Assembly (NCBI GenBank): GCA_000027065.2
Contig: FN543093.2
Span: forward strand, 3,848,074-3,912,073
DNA: 64,000 bases
Direction: 5' to 3'
Origin: Cronobacter turicensis z3032
GTDB taxonomy: Bacteria; Pseudomonadota; Gammaproteobacteria; Enterobacterales; Enterobacteriaceae
Position 1 is the stretch's first letter. Each line of letters opens with the position of its first letter. Positions 1 to 9,545 of this stretch are shown piece by piece. The notes beneath the pieces were generated by a model that ran no database searches, was not told the origin of the DNA, and saw only the letters and a list, made by a program, of their open reading frames with translations. Made by a program: the position numbers and the translations under genes.

Positions 1-1
1 T

Positions 2-331
2 AACTCCGGTCTTGGCCAGCACACCACCACCGCCTCGCGCCTCTACCACTTCCCCGGCGGCGGCGAAGTCATCGACTCGCCGGGCGTGCGCGAGTTCGGC
101 CTGTGGCACCTTGAGCCGGAGCAGATAACCCAGGGCTTTATCGAATTCCACGACTACCTGGGCCTGTGCAAATTCCGCGACTGTAAACACGGCAACGATC
201 CTGGCTGCGCCATCCGCGAAGCCGTGGAGCGCGGCGACATCGCCGAAACCCGTTTCGATAACTATCACCGGATTCTGGAAAGCATGGCGCAGGTCAAAAC
301 GCGTAAAAACTTTTCCGAAAGCGACGACTGA
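2..331 (+). CDS. rsgA: Ribosome small-subunit-dependent GTPase RsgA, C-terminal part
   Basis: This is the 3' end (109 residues) of the circularly permuted GTPase that acts in late 30S subunit maturation; the 5' part lies outside the window. The frame is open from base 2. It shows the G3 motif DSPG followed by VREFGLWHLEPEQI, then the C-terminal zinc knuckle with Cys and His in LCKFRDCKHGNDPGC. All of these are family hallmarks. It is followed by psd about 100 bp downstream on the same strand, as in E. coli. Only the truncation by the window edge is unusual. Confidence 0.95.
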   Translation, partial: NSGLGQHTTTASRLYHFPGGGEVIDSPGVREFGLWHLEPEQITQGFIEFHDYLGLCKFRDCKHGNDPGCAIREAVERGDIAETRFDNYHRILESMAQVKTRKNFSESDD

Positions 332-428
332 CAATGACGCCCGGCGTCGTTAGAATCAGCCCCCTTTTTCTGACAGGCCCGGCGTTCAGCCGGGCCAGGA
401 ACGATGAAACACTGGCCTGGAGGCTACC

Positions 429-1391
429 TTGTTAAACGAAATCAAACTTTCGCTGCAATATATTCTGCCTAAACAGTGGCTCACCCGCCTTGCCGGCTGG
501 GGCGCGAGCAAACGCGCAGGCTGGCTGACCAAACTGGTCATCGATCTGTTCGTGAAATACTACAAGGTCAATATGAGCGAGGCGCAGAAGCCCGATACCG
601 CCAGCTACCGCACCTTTAACGAGTTTTTCGTGCGTCCGCTGCGTGATGAAGTTCGCCCGCTGAATACCGACCCGAACGTGCTGTCTATGCCGGCGGATGG
701 CGTTATCAGCCAGCTCGGACGCATCGAAGGCGATAAGATTTTGCAGGCCAAAGGCCATAACTACACGCTGGAAGCGCTGCTGGCGGGCAACTATCTGATG
801 GCCGATCTGTTCCGTAACGGCACCTTCGCGACCACTTACCTGTCGCCGCGTGACTATCACCGCGTGCATATGCCGTGCAACGGCATCCTGCGCGAAATGA
901 TCTACGTGCCGGGCGATCTCTTCTCCGTAAACCACCTGACCGCGCAAAACGTGCCGAACCTGTTCGCCCGTAACGAGCGCGTTATCTGTCTGTTCGACAC
1001 CGAATTCGGACCGATGGCGCAAATTCTGGTAGGCGCGACGATTGTGGGGAGCATCGAAACCGTCTGGGCTGGCACCATCACCCCGCCGCGCGAAGGCATC
1101 ATCAAGCGCTGGACGTACCCGGCGGGCGAAAGCGACGGCGCCGTGGCGCTGCTGAAAGGCCAGGAGATGGGCCGCTTTAAGCTGGGCTCTACGGTTATCA
1201 ACCTGTTCGCGCCGGGCAAAGTGGAGCTGGTCGAGCATCTGCAAAGCCTCTCCGTCACTCGTCTGGGCGAGCCGCTCGCGGTTTCGGTCGAAGCGGTCGC
1301 AGCCGATGTCGCGCCTGCGGTGATTTCAGCCGAAGAAGCTGAAGCCGAGCGCGATGCCAACCCACTGGTAGATAACGACCACGACCGTTAA
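429..1391 (+). CDS. psd: Phosphatidylserine decarboxylase proenzyme
   Basis: Inner-membrane pyruvoyl enzyme that converts phosphatidylserine to phosphatidylethanolamine, the last step of PE synthesis. The 320-residue product matches the usual family length. The self-cleavage motif L252-G253-S254-T255 is visible; cleavage between G253 and S254 makes the beta and alpha chains and turns the Ser into the pyruvoyl group. The start is a rare TTG at 429, preceded by a GGAGG-like site in ctggaggctacc; the E. coli gene also uses TTG. The acidic C-terminal tail (AEEAEAERDANP) is poorly conserved in the family. mscM begins 17 bp downstream, so the two are probably cotranscribed. Confidence 0.97.
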   Translation: MLNEIKLSLQYILPKQWLTRLAGWGASKRAGWLTKLVIDLFVKYYKVNMSEAQKPDTASYRTFNEFFVRPLRDEVRPLNTDPNVLSMPADGVISQLGRIEGDKILQAKGHNYTLEALLAGNYLMADLFRNGTFATTYLSPRDYHRVHMPCNGILREMIYVPGDLFSVNHLTAQNVPNLFARNERVICLFDTEFGPMAQILVGATIVGSIETVWAGTITPPREGIIKRWTYPAGESDGAVALLKGQEMGRFKLGSTVINLFAPGKVELVEHLQSLSVTRLGEPLAVSVEAVAADVAPAVISAEEAEAERDANPLVDNDHDR

Positions 1392-1408
1392 GAAAAAGGT
1401 AAAATGAC

Positions 1409-4400
1409 GTGCGCCTGATCCTTTACGTGCTGCTGGCCTGGAGCCTGAGCTTTTGGGCGAACGCCGCGACAGCGCCTGATGAAAAACAGATAGCGCAGGA
1501 GCTGGAGCAGGCCAAAGCGGCCAAAAACCAGCCCGATCAGGCGCAAGTGGTTGAAGCCTTACAATCTGCGCAAAACGCGCTTGAGGAACGAAAAGCCTCC
1601 CTGGAGCGCGCGAAGCAATATCAGCAGGTTATCGATAATTTCCCAAAGTTATCGCAGTCGCTGCGCCAGCAACTCAACAACCTGCGCGATGAGCCGCGCC
1701 GCGTGCCTACGGGGCTTACCACCGACGCGCTCAATCAGGAGATCCTCCAGGTCAGCAGTCAGCTGCTGGAGAAGAGCCGTGAAGCGCAGCAGGAGCAGGA
1801 TCGCGCGCGTGAAATCGCCGACTCCTTAAGCCAGCTTCCCCAGCAACAAACCGACGCGCGCCGTCAGCTTAACGACATGGAACGCCGCGCGGGCGCGCCG
1901 ACCGGCTCCAGTGCGCTCGGGGCCGCGCAGCTTCTCAGCCAGCAGGCTGAATCAGCCCAGCTCAAAGCCCGCGTTGATGAACTCGAACTCGCCCAGCTCT
2001 CCGCCAGCAACCGCCAGGAGCTGGCGCGCCTGCGCGCCGAACTTGCGCAAAAGCAAAGCGAACAGCTGGATGCTTATCTCCAGGCGCTGCGCAATCAGCT
2101 TAACAGCCAGCGCCAGCAGGAAGCTGAGCGCGCGCTGGAAAGCACCGAACTGCTGGCCGAAAACAGCGCCAACCTGCCCCCCGCCATTGTCGAGCAGTTC
2201 AACGTCAACCGCGAACTGTCGCGCGCGCTGAACCAGCAGGCGCAGCGCATGGATCTGGTCGCGTCCCAACAGCGTCAGGCCACCAGCCAGACCATGCAGG
2301 TGCGTCAGGCGTTAACCACGCTGCGTGAACAGTCGCAGTGGCTCGGCGTTTCCAACGTGCTTGGCGAGGCGCTGCGCGCGCAGGTGTCGCGCCTGCCGGA
2401 GATGCCAAAGCTTCAGCAGCTTGATACCGAAATGGCCCAGCTGCGCGTCCATCGCCTGCGCTATGAAGATCAGCTCAACAAGCAGCCGCAGCTGCGCCAG
2501 TTGCGCCAGACAGACGGCAAACCGCTGACGGCGGAGCAGAACCGCATTCTTGAGGCGCAGTTGCGCACCCAGCGCGAACTGCTCGGCTCCCTGTTGCAGG
2601 GCGGCGATACGTTAATCCTTGAGCTTACCAAGCTGAAAGTGGCGAACAGCCAGCTTGAGGACGCGCTGAAAGAAGTGAACGAGGCGACGCACCGCTATCT
2701 GTTCTGGACCGCCGATGTCAGCCCGCTCAGCATCAGCTGGCCGGTGGATATCGTGCAGGATTTGCGCCGTCTTATCTCGCTCGACTCTTTCGGCCAGCTT
2801 GGCAAAGCCGCCGTGATGATGGTAACCAGCAAAGAAACGCTGCTGCCGTTGTTTGGCGCGCTGCTGCTGGTAGGCTTTAGCATCAGCTCCCGACGTCACT
2901 TTGCGGCGTTTCTGGAGCGTTCCAGCGCGCGGGTCGGTAAAGTCACGCAGGACCACTTCTGGCTGACGCTGCGCACAGTTTTCTGGTCGATTCTGGTGGC
3001 GTCGCCGCTGCCGGTGCTGTGGGCGACGCTCGGCTATGGCCTTCGCGAAGCCTGGCCCTACCCTATCGCCGTGGCGGTCGGCGACGGCGTCACCGCCACG
3101 GTGCCGCTGCTGTGGGTTGTGATGATTTCAGCCGCCTTCGCGCGTCCCAATGGCCTCTTTACCACGCATTTCGGCTGGCCGCGCAACCGCGTCGCCCGCG
3201 CGATGCGCTACTACCTGATGAGCATTGGCTTTATCGTACCGCTCATCATGGCGCTGATTACCTTCGATAATCTCAACGACCGTGAATTTTCCGGCTCGCT
3301 GGGGCGGCTCTGCTTTGTGCTTATCTGCGGCGCGCTGGCGATCGTCACGCTCAGCCTCAAGCGCGCGGGCATTCCGCTTTATCTCGATAACGAAGGCAAC
3401 GGCGACAACTGGGTCAACCGGCTGCTGTGGAACATGATGCTGTGCGCGCCGCTGATGGCTATCCTCGCCGCAGCCGTCGGGTATCTCGCGACCGCGCAGG
3501 CGCTGCTGGCGCGTCTGGAAACCTCCGTCGCCATCTGGTTCCTGCTGCTGGTGATTTACCACATCATCCGCCGCTGGATGCTTATTCAGCGCCGTCGCCT
3601 GGCCTTTGACCGCGCCCGCTCGCGTCGTGCGGAAATTCTGGCCCAGCGCGCCCGCGGCGAAGAAGAACCGCATCACGGGCACAGCACCGAAGGCAGCGTG
3701 GAGGTGGAAGTCGCGGAGCTTGATCTCGATGCGATCAGCGCCCAGTCGCTGCGCCTGGTGCGTTCGATCCTGACGCTTATCGCGCTGCTGTCCGTGATTG
3801 TGCTGTGGTCGGAAATCCACTCGGCTTTCGGCTTCCTTGAGAACATTTCGCTGTGGGATGTCACCTCGACCGTGCAGGGTGTGGAGAGCATTGAGCCGAT
3901 TACGCTTGGCGCGGTGCTGATCGCTATCCTGGTGTTTATCGTCACCACGCAGCTGGTGCGTAATCTGCCCGCGCTGCTGGAGCTGGTAGTGCTGCAACAC
4001 CTGGAGCTGACGCCTGGCACCGGCTACGCCATTACCACCATCACCAAATATCTGCTGATGCTGATTGGCGGCCTGGTGGGCTTCTCCATGATTGGCATTG
4101 AGTGGTCGAAGCTGCAATGGCTGGTGGCGGCGCTCGGCGTCGGGCTCGGTTTCGGTTTGCAGGAGATTTTCGCCAACTTTATTTCCGGCCTGATTATTCT
4201 CTTTGAGAAGCCGATCCGCATCGGCGATACGGTGACGATTCGCGATTTAACCGGCAGCGTGACGCGTATTAATACCCGCGCCACCACTATCAGCGACTGG
4301 GATCGTAAAGAGATTATCGTGCCCAATAAGGCGTTTATCACCGAGCAGTTTATCAACTGGTCGCTCTCGGATTCGGTCACGCGTGTGGTGCTGACGGTGC

Positions 4401-4741
4401 CTGCGCCGTCGGATGCCAACAGCGAAGAGGTGACGCAGATACTCTATCGCGCCGCCGAGAAGTGTTCGTATGTGATTGATAACCCGCCGCCGGAAGTGTT
4501 TCTGGTCGATTTGCAGCAGGGTATTCAGCTGTTTGAGCTGCGTATTCACGCCGCTGAAATGGGACACCGTATGCCGCTGCGCCACGAAATTCATCAGCTG
4601 ATTTTGCAGGGTTTCCGCGAGCACGGCATCGAGATGCCGTTCCCGCCATTCCAGATGCGTCTGGAGACTCTCGACGGCAAGCGCATGGCGCGAACGTTAA
4701 GCTCAGCCGGGCGCACTACCCGCACGCCGGGAAGCATGTAA
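1409..4741 (+). CDS. mscM: Mechanosensitive channel MscM (YjeP), MscS superfamily
   Basis: Large inner-membrane channel (1110 aa) of mini conductance that releases solutes on hypoosmotic shock. A GTG start at 1409 gives an N-terminal signal peptide ending near WANAATA. Next comes a long periplasmic, glutamine-rich helical region (about residues 25-430) with coiled-coil character, then a multi-pass membrane region. The C-terminal MscS core is recognisable: pore helix with LVAALGVGLGFGLQEIFANF, then the beta domain VTIRDLTGSVTRINTRATTI. An ATG at 1404 is in another frame and stops at once. It follows psd closely, as in E. coli, and ends at a strong terminator. Confidence 0.96.
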   Translation: MRLILYVLLAWSLSFWANAATAPDEKQIAQELEQAKAAKNQPDQAQVVEALQSAQNALEERKASLERAKQYQQVIDNFPKLSQSLRQQLNNLRDEPRRVPTGLTTDALNQEILQVSSQLLEKSREAQQEQDRAREIADSLSQLPQQQTDARRQLNDMERRAGAPTGSSALGAAQLLSQQAESAQLKARVDELELAQLSASNRQELARLRAELAQKQSEQLDAYLQALRNQLNSQRQQEAERALESTELLAENSANLPPAIVEQFNVNRELSRALNQQAQRMDLVASQQRQATSQTMQVRQALTTLREQSQWLGVSNVLGEALRAQVSRLPEMPKLQQLDTEMAQLRVHRLRYEDQLNKQPQLRQLRQTDGKPLTAEQNRILEAQLRTQRELLGSLLQGGDTLILELTKLKVANSQLEDALKEVNEATHRYLFWTADVSPLSISWPVDIVQDLRRLISLDSFGQLGKAAVMMVTSKETLLPLFGALLLVGFSISSRRHFAAFLERSSARVGKVTQDHFWLTLRTVFWSILVASPLPVLWATLGYGLREAWPYPIAVAVGDGVTATVPLLWVVMISAAFARPNGLFTTHFGWPRNRVARAMRYYLMSIGFIVPLIMALITFDNLNDREFSGSLGRLCFVLICGALAIVTLSLKRAGIPLYLDNEGNGDNWVNRLLWNMMLCAPLMAILAAAVGYLATAQALLARLETSVAIWFLLLVIYHIIRRWMLIQRRRLAFDRARSRRAEILAQRARGEEEPHHGHSTEGSVEVEVAELDLDAISAQSLRLVRSILTLIALLSVIVLWSEIHSAFGFLENISLWDVTSTVQGVESIEPITLGAVLIAILVFIVTTQLVRNLPALLELVVLQHLELTPGTGYAITTITKYLLMLIGGLVGFSMIGIEWSKLQWLVAALGVGLGFGLQEIFANFISGLIILFEKPIRIGDTVTIRDLTGSVTRINTRATTISDWDRKEIIVPNKAFITEQFINWSLSDSVTRVVLTVPAPSDANSEEVTQILYRAAEKCSYVIDNPPPEVFLVDLQQGIQLFELRIHAAEMGHRMPLRHEIHQLILQGFREHGIEMPFPPFQMRLETLDGKRMARTLSSAGRTTRTPGSM

Positions 4742-4743
4742 AG

Positions 4744-4770
4744 AAAAAGGAGCCTAAAGGCTCCTTTTTT
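4744..4770 (+). terminator. Rho-independent terminator after mscM
   Basis: A-rich start, GGAGCC arm, TAAA loop, GGCTCC arm and six T residues directly after the mscM stop codon. The A/T tracts on both sides would let it work in either direction, but epmA ends further away, beyond the palindrome. Confidence 0.9.
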
Positions 4771-4797
4771 ATGGCGGTGAATACGCGTAGTACATGA

Positions 4798-4873
4798 GGC
4801 GGGTGCGCTGCGCTTACCCCCCTACAAAGGTTGATATCGTTTTAACAGGGCGGGTAAGCGCAGCGCACCCGCC
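4798..4873. repeat. Palindromic intergenic element, copy 1
   Basis: Two perfectly complementary 22-bp arms (4798-4819 and 4852-4873) flank a 32-bp centre that includes cctacaaaggttgatatcg. The arms read GGCGGGTGCGCTGCGC...TTACCC and its complement. A near-identical element lies at 13453-13536. Both copies sit in convergent gene junctions (mscM/epmA here). It resembles REP/BIME-type mobile palindromes of enterobacteria and probably forms a long RNA hairpin that protects or ends transcripts. Confidence 0.8.
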
Positions 4874-4888
4874 ACAGATTACCGACCG

Positions 4889-5866
4889 TTACGCCCGGTC
4901 TACCGTAAAGGCGATCACGTCAGCGAGGCTCTCCGCGCCCAGCGCCAGCATAATCAGGCGATCCACGCCCAGCGCCACGCCGGAACAATCCGGCAGGCCC
5001 GCTTTTAACGCTTCCAGCAAGTTGTAGTCCACCGGCTGCTGCGGCAGACCGCGCTGGAGGCGTTTGCGATTATCCTGCTCGAAACGCTGCTGCTGTTCGC
5101 GCGCGTCGGTCAGCTCATGGAAACCATTCGCCAGCTCAATGCCTTTGTAATAGACCTCGAAGCGCTCCGCCACACGGTGATCTTCGGTGCTGATTTGCGC
5201 GAGCGCCGCCTGGCTTGCCGGGAAGTGATAAACAAACACCGGGCGATCTTTACCGATATGCGGCTCAACGCCCATGGAGAACAGCAGTTGCAGCAACGTA
5301 TCGCGATCTTCTTCGGTATCCGCGATATTGCTCAGATCAAGCTTCGCCGCCACTTCACGCAACTGGGTTTTATCCGCCGACAGCGGATCTATCTCCAGAT
5401 GACGCTGGAAAGCCTGCTGGTAGGAGATCGTCTCGGCGGGCTGGCACTCCAGCACCTGCTGCAGAAGATCGTCCACCTCGTTCATCAGGCGGTACATATC
5501 ATAATGCGGGCGATACCACTCCAGCATAGTGAATTCCGGGTTGTGGTGACGTCCCATCTCTTCATTGCGAAAACTGCGGCACAGTTGGTACACCGGCCCA
5601 CACCCTGCCGCCAGCAGGCGCTTCATATGATATTCCGGGCTGGTCATCAGATAGAGATTGATCCCCTGAGAATGGCCGGGGCCGACGAAACGCGTTTCGA
5701 ACGGGAACAGGTGAATATCGGTTACCGTCGCCTGGCTCATGCAGGGGGTTTCCACCTCCAGTACGCCGCGGTCCGCGAAAAAGCGGCGGATTTCCGCCAT
5801 GATGGCGGCGCGTTTTAACAGGTTGGGGATGGATGCGCTCGGCTGCCAGGTGGCCGTCTCGCTCAT
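4889..5866 (-). CDS. epmA: EF-P--(R)-beta-lysine ligase EpmA (PoxA/GenX/YjeA)
   Basis: Truncated class II lysyl-tRNA synthetase paralogue that attaches (R)-beta-lysine to Lys34 of EF-P. The 325-residue product has the same length as the E. coli protein. Motif 2 is seen in RSFRNEEMGRHHNPEFTMLEW and motif 3 in GVALGVDRLIML near the C terminus; no N-terminal anticodon-binding domain is present. The frame stays open 30 codons upstream, but the start MSETATWQPSASIPNLL at 5866 fits the family. Its substrate EF-P and the aminomutase EpmB are encoded 6-8 kb away in this window. It is transcribed divergently from frdA. Confidence 0.97.
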   Translation of the reverse strand: MSETATWQPSASIPNLLKRAAIMAEIRRFFADRGVLEVETPCMSQATVTDIHLFPFETRFVGPGHSQGINLYLMTSPEYHMKRLLAAGCGPVYQLCRSFRNEEMGRHHNPEFTMLEWYRPHYDMYRLMNEVDDLLQQVLECQPAETISYQQAFQRHLEIDPLSADKTQLREVAAKLDLSNIADTEEDRDTLLQLLFSMGVEPHIGKDRPVFVYHFPASQAALAQISTEDHRVAERFEVYYKGIELANGFHELTDAREQQQRFEQDNRKRLQRGLPQQPVDYNLLEALKAGLPDCSGVALGVDRLIMLALGAESLADVIAFTVDRA

Positions 5867-6024
5867 GGTACTTTCTCCGTCGTCAAACAAGGGCACGAAG
5901 TCTACTCGTATCCCGTTCGCCAGACAAATTTTGCGCACATTTTCCCTCCCGCGCACCGGCTTTGCATTTTGTGAGCCACTTCAATTAACCCGCCGGGTAA
6001 AAGGCGTCGTAACGCCCCAAAAAA

Positions 6025-6065
6025 TCGAACACATCAAATTTCCCCTTTGGGGCTAAGGTTATACT
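6025..6065 (+). promoter_or_regulatory. FNR box and -10 element of the frdABCD promoter
   Basis: ATCGAACACATCAA at 6025-6038 matches the FNR consensus TTGAT-N4-ATCAA with a perfect right half. TATACT at 6060-6065 is a good -10 element. The box centre is about 41 bp upstream of the expected start point, which is the geometry of a class II FNR-activated promoter and the layout of the E. coli frd promoter. This implies anaerobic induction of fumarate reductase. Confidence 0.75.
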
Positions 6066-6168
6066 CAGCTACCCAAAAAGGAGCAGGGGAACGCTTTACC
6101 CCCGCGCAGCCCCGAGTTTTCACCTTTGTTACCGCGCGGTGGGAATAACTAAAACCCGGAGGAATGTC

Positions 6169-7959
6169 GTGCATACTTTTCAAGCCGATCTCGCCATTAT
6201 CGGTGCCGGCGGTGCGGGACTGCGGGCAGCCATTGCGGCGGCCGAGCGTAATCCCAACGCTAAAATCGCACTGATTTCAAAAGTCTATCCCATGCGCAGC
6301 CATACCGTCGCCGCCGAAGGCGGTTCGGCGGCCGTGGCGCAGGATCATGACAGTTTTGAGTATCACTTCCACGACACCGTCGCCGGCGGCGACTGGCTGT
6401 GCGAGCAAGACGTGGTGGACTATTTCGTTAAGCACTGCCCGCGCGAAATGTCTCAGCTTGAGCAGTGGGGTTGCCCGTGGAGCCGCCGCCCGGACGGCTC
6501 GGTTAACGTCAGACGCTTTGGCGGCATGAAAATCGAGCGCACCTGGTTTGCCGCTGATAAAACCGGCTTCCATATGCTCCACACCCTGTTCCAGACCTCC
6601 CTGCAATTCCCGCAAATCCAGCGCTTCGACGAACATTTTGTTCTCGATATTCTGGTGGACGATGGCCAGGCCCGCGGCCTGGTGGCGATGAACATGATGG
6701 AAGGCACGCTCGTGCAGATCCGTGCGAACGCGGTGGTGATGGCGACCGGCGGCGCGGGGCGCGTCTATCGCTACAATACCAACGGCGGCATCGTCACCGG
6801 TGACGGTATGGGCATGGCGCTGGCGCACGGCGTGCCGCTGCGCGATATGGAGTTCGTGCAGTATCACCCGACCGGCCTGCCGGGCTCCGGCATTCTGATG
6901 ACGGAAGGCTGTCGCGGCGAAGGCGGCATCCTGGTGAATAAAAACGGCTACCGCTACCTGCAAGATTACGGCATGGGGCCGGAAACGCCGCTCGGCGAGC
7001 CGAAGAACAAATATATGGAGCTGGGGCCGCGCGATAAAGTGTCGCAGGCCTTCTGGCACGAGTGGCGCAAAGGCAACACCATCGCCACGCCACGCGGCGA
7101 TGTGGTGTATCTCGATCTGCGCCACCTCGGCGAGAAAAAACTGCTGGAGCGGTTGCCGTTCATTTGCGAGCTGGCGAAAGCCTACGTGGGCGTCGATCCG
7201 GTAAAAGAGCCGATCCCGGTACGCCCGACGGCGCATTACACCATGGGCGGCATCGAAACCAATCAGCAGTGCGAAACCCGCATCAAGGGGCTGTTTGCCG
7301 TCGGCGAATGCTCATCCGTGGGGCTGCATGGCGCTAACCGTCTTGGATCGAACTCGCTGGCGGAGCTGGTGGTGTTTGGTCAACTGGCGGGTACACAGGC
7401 GATGGATCGCGCAATGGAAACGACGTCCGCCCGCGACGACGCGCTGAACGCACAGGCCGCGGATGTCGAAGCGCGCCTGCATACGCTTGTTCACCAGGAA
7501 GGCAATGAAAGCTGGGCGAAAATCCGCGACGAAATGGGCCTGTCGATGGAAGAAGGCTGCGGCATTTACCGCACGCCGGAGCTGATGCAGAAAACCATCG
7601 ATAAGCTGGCGGAGCTGCAGGAGCGCTTTAAGCGCGTGCGCATCAGCGATACCTCCAGCGTGTTCAACACCGATTTGCTCTACACCATTGAGCTTGGCCA
7701 CGGCCTGAACGTCGCCGAATGTATGGCGCACTCCGCGATGGCGCGTAAAGAGTCGCGCGGCGCGCATCAGCGTCTTGACGAAGGCTGCACCGAGCGCGAC
7801 GACGTTAACTTTTTGCGTCATACCCTCGCCTTCCGCGACGCTGACGGTACGACTCGCCTCGATTACAGCGACGTGAAGATTACCACCCTGCCTCCGGCGA
7901 AACGCGTGTATGGCGCGGAATCGGAAGCGGCCGATAAAAAGGAGACGGCGAATGGCTGA
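6169..7959 (+). CDS. frdA: Fumarate reductase flavoprotein subunit
   Basis: Catalytic subunit of the membrane quinol:fumarate reductase, the terminal step of anaerobic fumarate respiration. The Rossmann motif IGAGGAGLRA (residues 11-20) binds FAD, and His45 in SHTVAAEGGS is the covalent flavin attachment site. The substrate-binding segments QYHPTGLPGSG and RPTAHYTMGGIET are present. The GTG at 6169 was chosen as start because GGAGG lies just upstream and the product then begins MHTFQADL, matching the E. coli start. The frame is open upstream, but those codons contain the ribosome site. The product is 596 aa. The gene overlaps frdB by 8 bp. Confidence 0.97.
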   Translation: MHTFQADLAIIGAGGAGLRAAIAAAERNPNAKIALISKVYPMRSHTVAAEGGSAAVAQDHDSFEYHFHDTVAGGDWLCEQDVVDYFVKHCPREMSQLEQWGCPWSRRPDGSVNVRRFGGMKIERTWFAADKTGFHMLHTLFQTSLQFPQIQRFDEHFVLDILVDDGQARGLVAMNMMEGTLVQIRANAVVMATGGAGRVYRYNTNGGIVTGDGMGMALAHGVPLRDMEFVQYHPTGLPGSGILMTEGCRGEGGILVNKNGYRYLQDYGMGPETPLGEPKNKYMELGPRDKVSQAFWHEWRKGNTIATPRGDVVYLDLRHLGEKKLLERLPFICELAKAYVGVDPVKEPIPVRPTAHYTMGGIETNQQCETRIKGLFAVGECSSVGLHGANRLGSNSLAELVVFGQLAGTQAMDRAMETTSARDDALNAQAADVEARLHTLVHQEGNESWAKIRDEMGLSMEEGCGIYRTPELMQKTIDKLAELQERFKRVRISDTSSVFNTDLLYTIELGHGLNVAECMAHSAMARKESRGAHQRLDEGCTERDDVNFLRHTLAFRDADGTTRLDYSDVKITTLPPAKRVYGAESEAADKKETANG

Positions 7960-8698
7960 GATGAACACGCTACGCATTGAAGTGGTGCGTTATAACCCGG
8001 AAACCGATAACGCGCCGCACAGCGCGTTTTACGACGTGCCCTGGGATGAGCAAACGTCGTTGCTGGACGCGCTCGGCTATATCAAAGACAACCTGGCGCC
8101 GGATTTAAGCTATCGCTGGTCATGCCGCATGGCTATCTGCGGATCCTGCGGGATGATGGTCAACCGCGTGCCGAAACTCGCCTGCAAAACCTTCCTGCGC
8201 GACTATACCTCCGGCATGAAAGTCGAGGCGCTGGCGAATTTCCCGATCGAGCGCGATTTAGTGGTCGATATGACCCACTTTATCGAGAGCCTTGAGGCCA
8301 TTAAGCCCTATATCATCGGCAACACGCGCACGCCGGACCAGGGGCCGAACACCCAGACGCCGGCGCAGATGGCGAAATACCATCAGTTCTCCGGCTGCAT
8401 CAACTGCGGCCTGTGCTATGCCGCCTGCCCGCAGTTCGGCCTGAACCCGGAGTTTATCGGCCCGGCGGCGATTACGCTCGCGCACCGTTATAACCTCGAC
8501 AGTCGCGATAAGGGCCAGAAGGCGCGCATGCCGCAGCTCAACAGCCAGAACGGCGTCTGGACCTGTACGTTCGTCGGCTTCTGCTCGGAAGTCTGCCCGA
8601 AACATGTCGACCCGGCCGCGGCTATCCAGCAGAGCAAAGTGGAGAGCTCGAAGGATTTCTTAATCGCCATGCTGAAACCCGGCGCAAGGAGTGAATAA
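7952..8698 (+). CDS. frdB: Fumarate reductase iron-sulfur subunit
   Basis: Electron-transfer subunit with three clusters linking the membrane anchor to FrdA. The [2Fe-2S] ligands are C58, C63, C66 and C78 (SCRMAICGSCG...LACKT). The [4Fe-4S] and [3Fe-4S] ligands lie in GCINCGLCYAACP and CTFVGFCSEVCPKHVDP. The start ATG at 7952 (MAEMNTLRIEV) follows AAGGAGACG and overlaps the end of frdA, so translation is probably coupled. The product is 248 aa, four residues longer than the usual 244 at the C terminus. The stop codon shares a base with the frdC start. Confidence 0.97.
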   Translation: MAEMNTLRIEVVRYNPETDNAPHSAFYDVPWDEQTSLLDALGYIKDNLAPDLSYRWSCRMAICGSCGMMVNRVPKLACKTFLRDYTSGMKVEALANFPIERDLVVDMTHFIESLEAIKPYIIGNTRTPDQGPNTQTPAQMAKYHQFSGCINCGLCYAACPQFGLNPEFIGPAAITLAHRYNLDSRDKGQKARMPQLNSQNGVWTCTFVGFCSEVCPKHVDPAAAIQQSKVESSKDFLIAMLKPGARSE

Positions 8699-9093
8699 TG
8701 ACCTCGAAACGTAAGCCTTATGTACGGACGATGGAATCAGGCTGGTGGAAACAGCTGCCCTTCTACCGCTTTTACATGCTGCGCGAAGGCACCTCAGTGC
8801 CCGCCGTCTGGTTCAGTATTGTGCTGATTTACGGCCTGTTCGCGCTCAAGCATGGCCCGGAGAGCTGGGCCGGTTTCGTCGGTTTCCTGCAAAACCCTGT
8901 CGTCGTGTTACTGAACATCATCACGTTGCTGGCGGCGTTGCTGCATACCAAAACCTGGTTTGAACTGGCGCCGAAAGCCGCCATCGTGGTGGTGAAAGAC
9001 GAAAAAATGGGGCCAGAGCCGGTGATCCGCGGGCTGTGGGGCGTGACGGCCATCGTCACGATTGTCGTGCTGTTTATCGCCCTGGCCTGGTAA
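8698..9093 (+). CDS. frdC: Fumarate reductase membrane anchor subunit C
   Basis: Hydrophobic anchor (131 aa, the exact length of the E. coli subunit) that with FrdD binds menaquinol and tethers FrdAB to the inner membrane. Three membrane segments are visible (about residues 25-45, 62-80 and 108-130). The family stretch LLHTKTWFELAPKAA is present. Its ATG uses the last base of the frdB stop codon (TAATG), indicating coupled translation. Confidence 0.97.
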   Translation: MTSKRKPYVRTMESGWWKQLPFYRFYMLREGTSVPAVWFSIVLIYGLFALKHGPESWAGFVGFLQNPVVVLLNIITLLAALLHTKTWFELAPKAAIVVVKDEKMGPEPVIRGLWGVTAIVTIVVLFIALAW

Positions 9094-9103
9094 GGAGGAT
9101 ATC

Positions 9104-9463
9104 GTGATTAATCAACACCCGAAACGTTCCGACGAACCGGTATTCTGGGGCCTGTTTGGCGCAGGCGGCATGTGGTGCGCGATTATCGCGCCGGTAATCA
9201 TCCTGCTGGTGGGCATTCTGCTGCCGCTCGGCATGGGGCCGGAAGGCGCGTTCAGCTATGAACGTGTGCTGGCGTTCGCCCAGAGCTGGGTGGGCCGTCT
9301 GTTTCTGTTCCTGATGATTGTGCTGCCGCTGTGGTGCGGGTTGCACCGTATTCATCACGGCATGCACGACCTGAAAATCCATGTCCCGGCCGGGAAATGG
9401 GTTTTCTACGGCCTGGCGGCTATCCTGACGGTCGTGACGCTGATTGGCGTGATAACGCTCTGA
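9104..9463 (+). CDS. frdD: Fumarate reductase membrane anchor subunit D
   Basis: Second membrane anchor (119 aa) with three hydrophobic segments and the conserved sequence LPLWCGLHRIHHGMHDLKIH. The GTG at 9104 was chosen as start because AAGGAGGAT precedes it and it yields the family start INQHPKRSDEPVFWG. In-frame codons upstream overlap frdC and look wrong. It is the last gene of the frd operon; a small hairpin follows, and then blc instead of the ampC found here in E. coli. Confidence 0.96.
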   Translation: MINQHPKRSDEPVFWGLFGAGGMWCAIIAPVIILLVGILLPLGMGPEGAFSYERVLAFAQSWVGRLFLFLMIVLPLWCGLHRIHHGMHDLKIHVPAGKWVFYGLAAILTVVTLIGVITL

Positions 9464-9470
9464 CATTTCT

Positions 9471-9498
9471 CGCCGCTTCTTCGGGAGCGGCGCTTTCC
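9471..9498 (+). terminator. Probable frd operon terminator (weak)
   Basis: Perfect 7-bp stem CGCCGCT/AGCGGCG with a TCTTCGGG loop just after frdD. It is followed by ctttccc rather than a proper T tract, so termination efficiency is uncertain. In E. coli the matching hairpin is the ampC attenuator. Confidence 0.5.
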
Positions 9499-9545
9499 CG
9501 TCTCAGTATTTCTTTTCCCTGCTATTACAAAAGCGCAACGGGCAT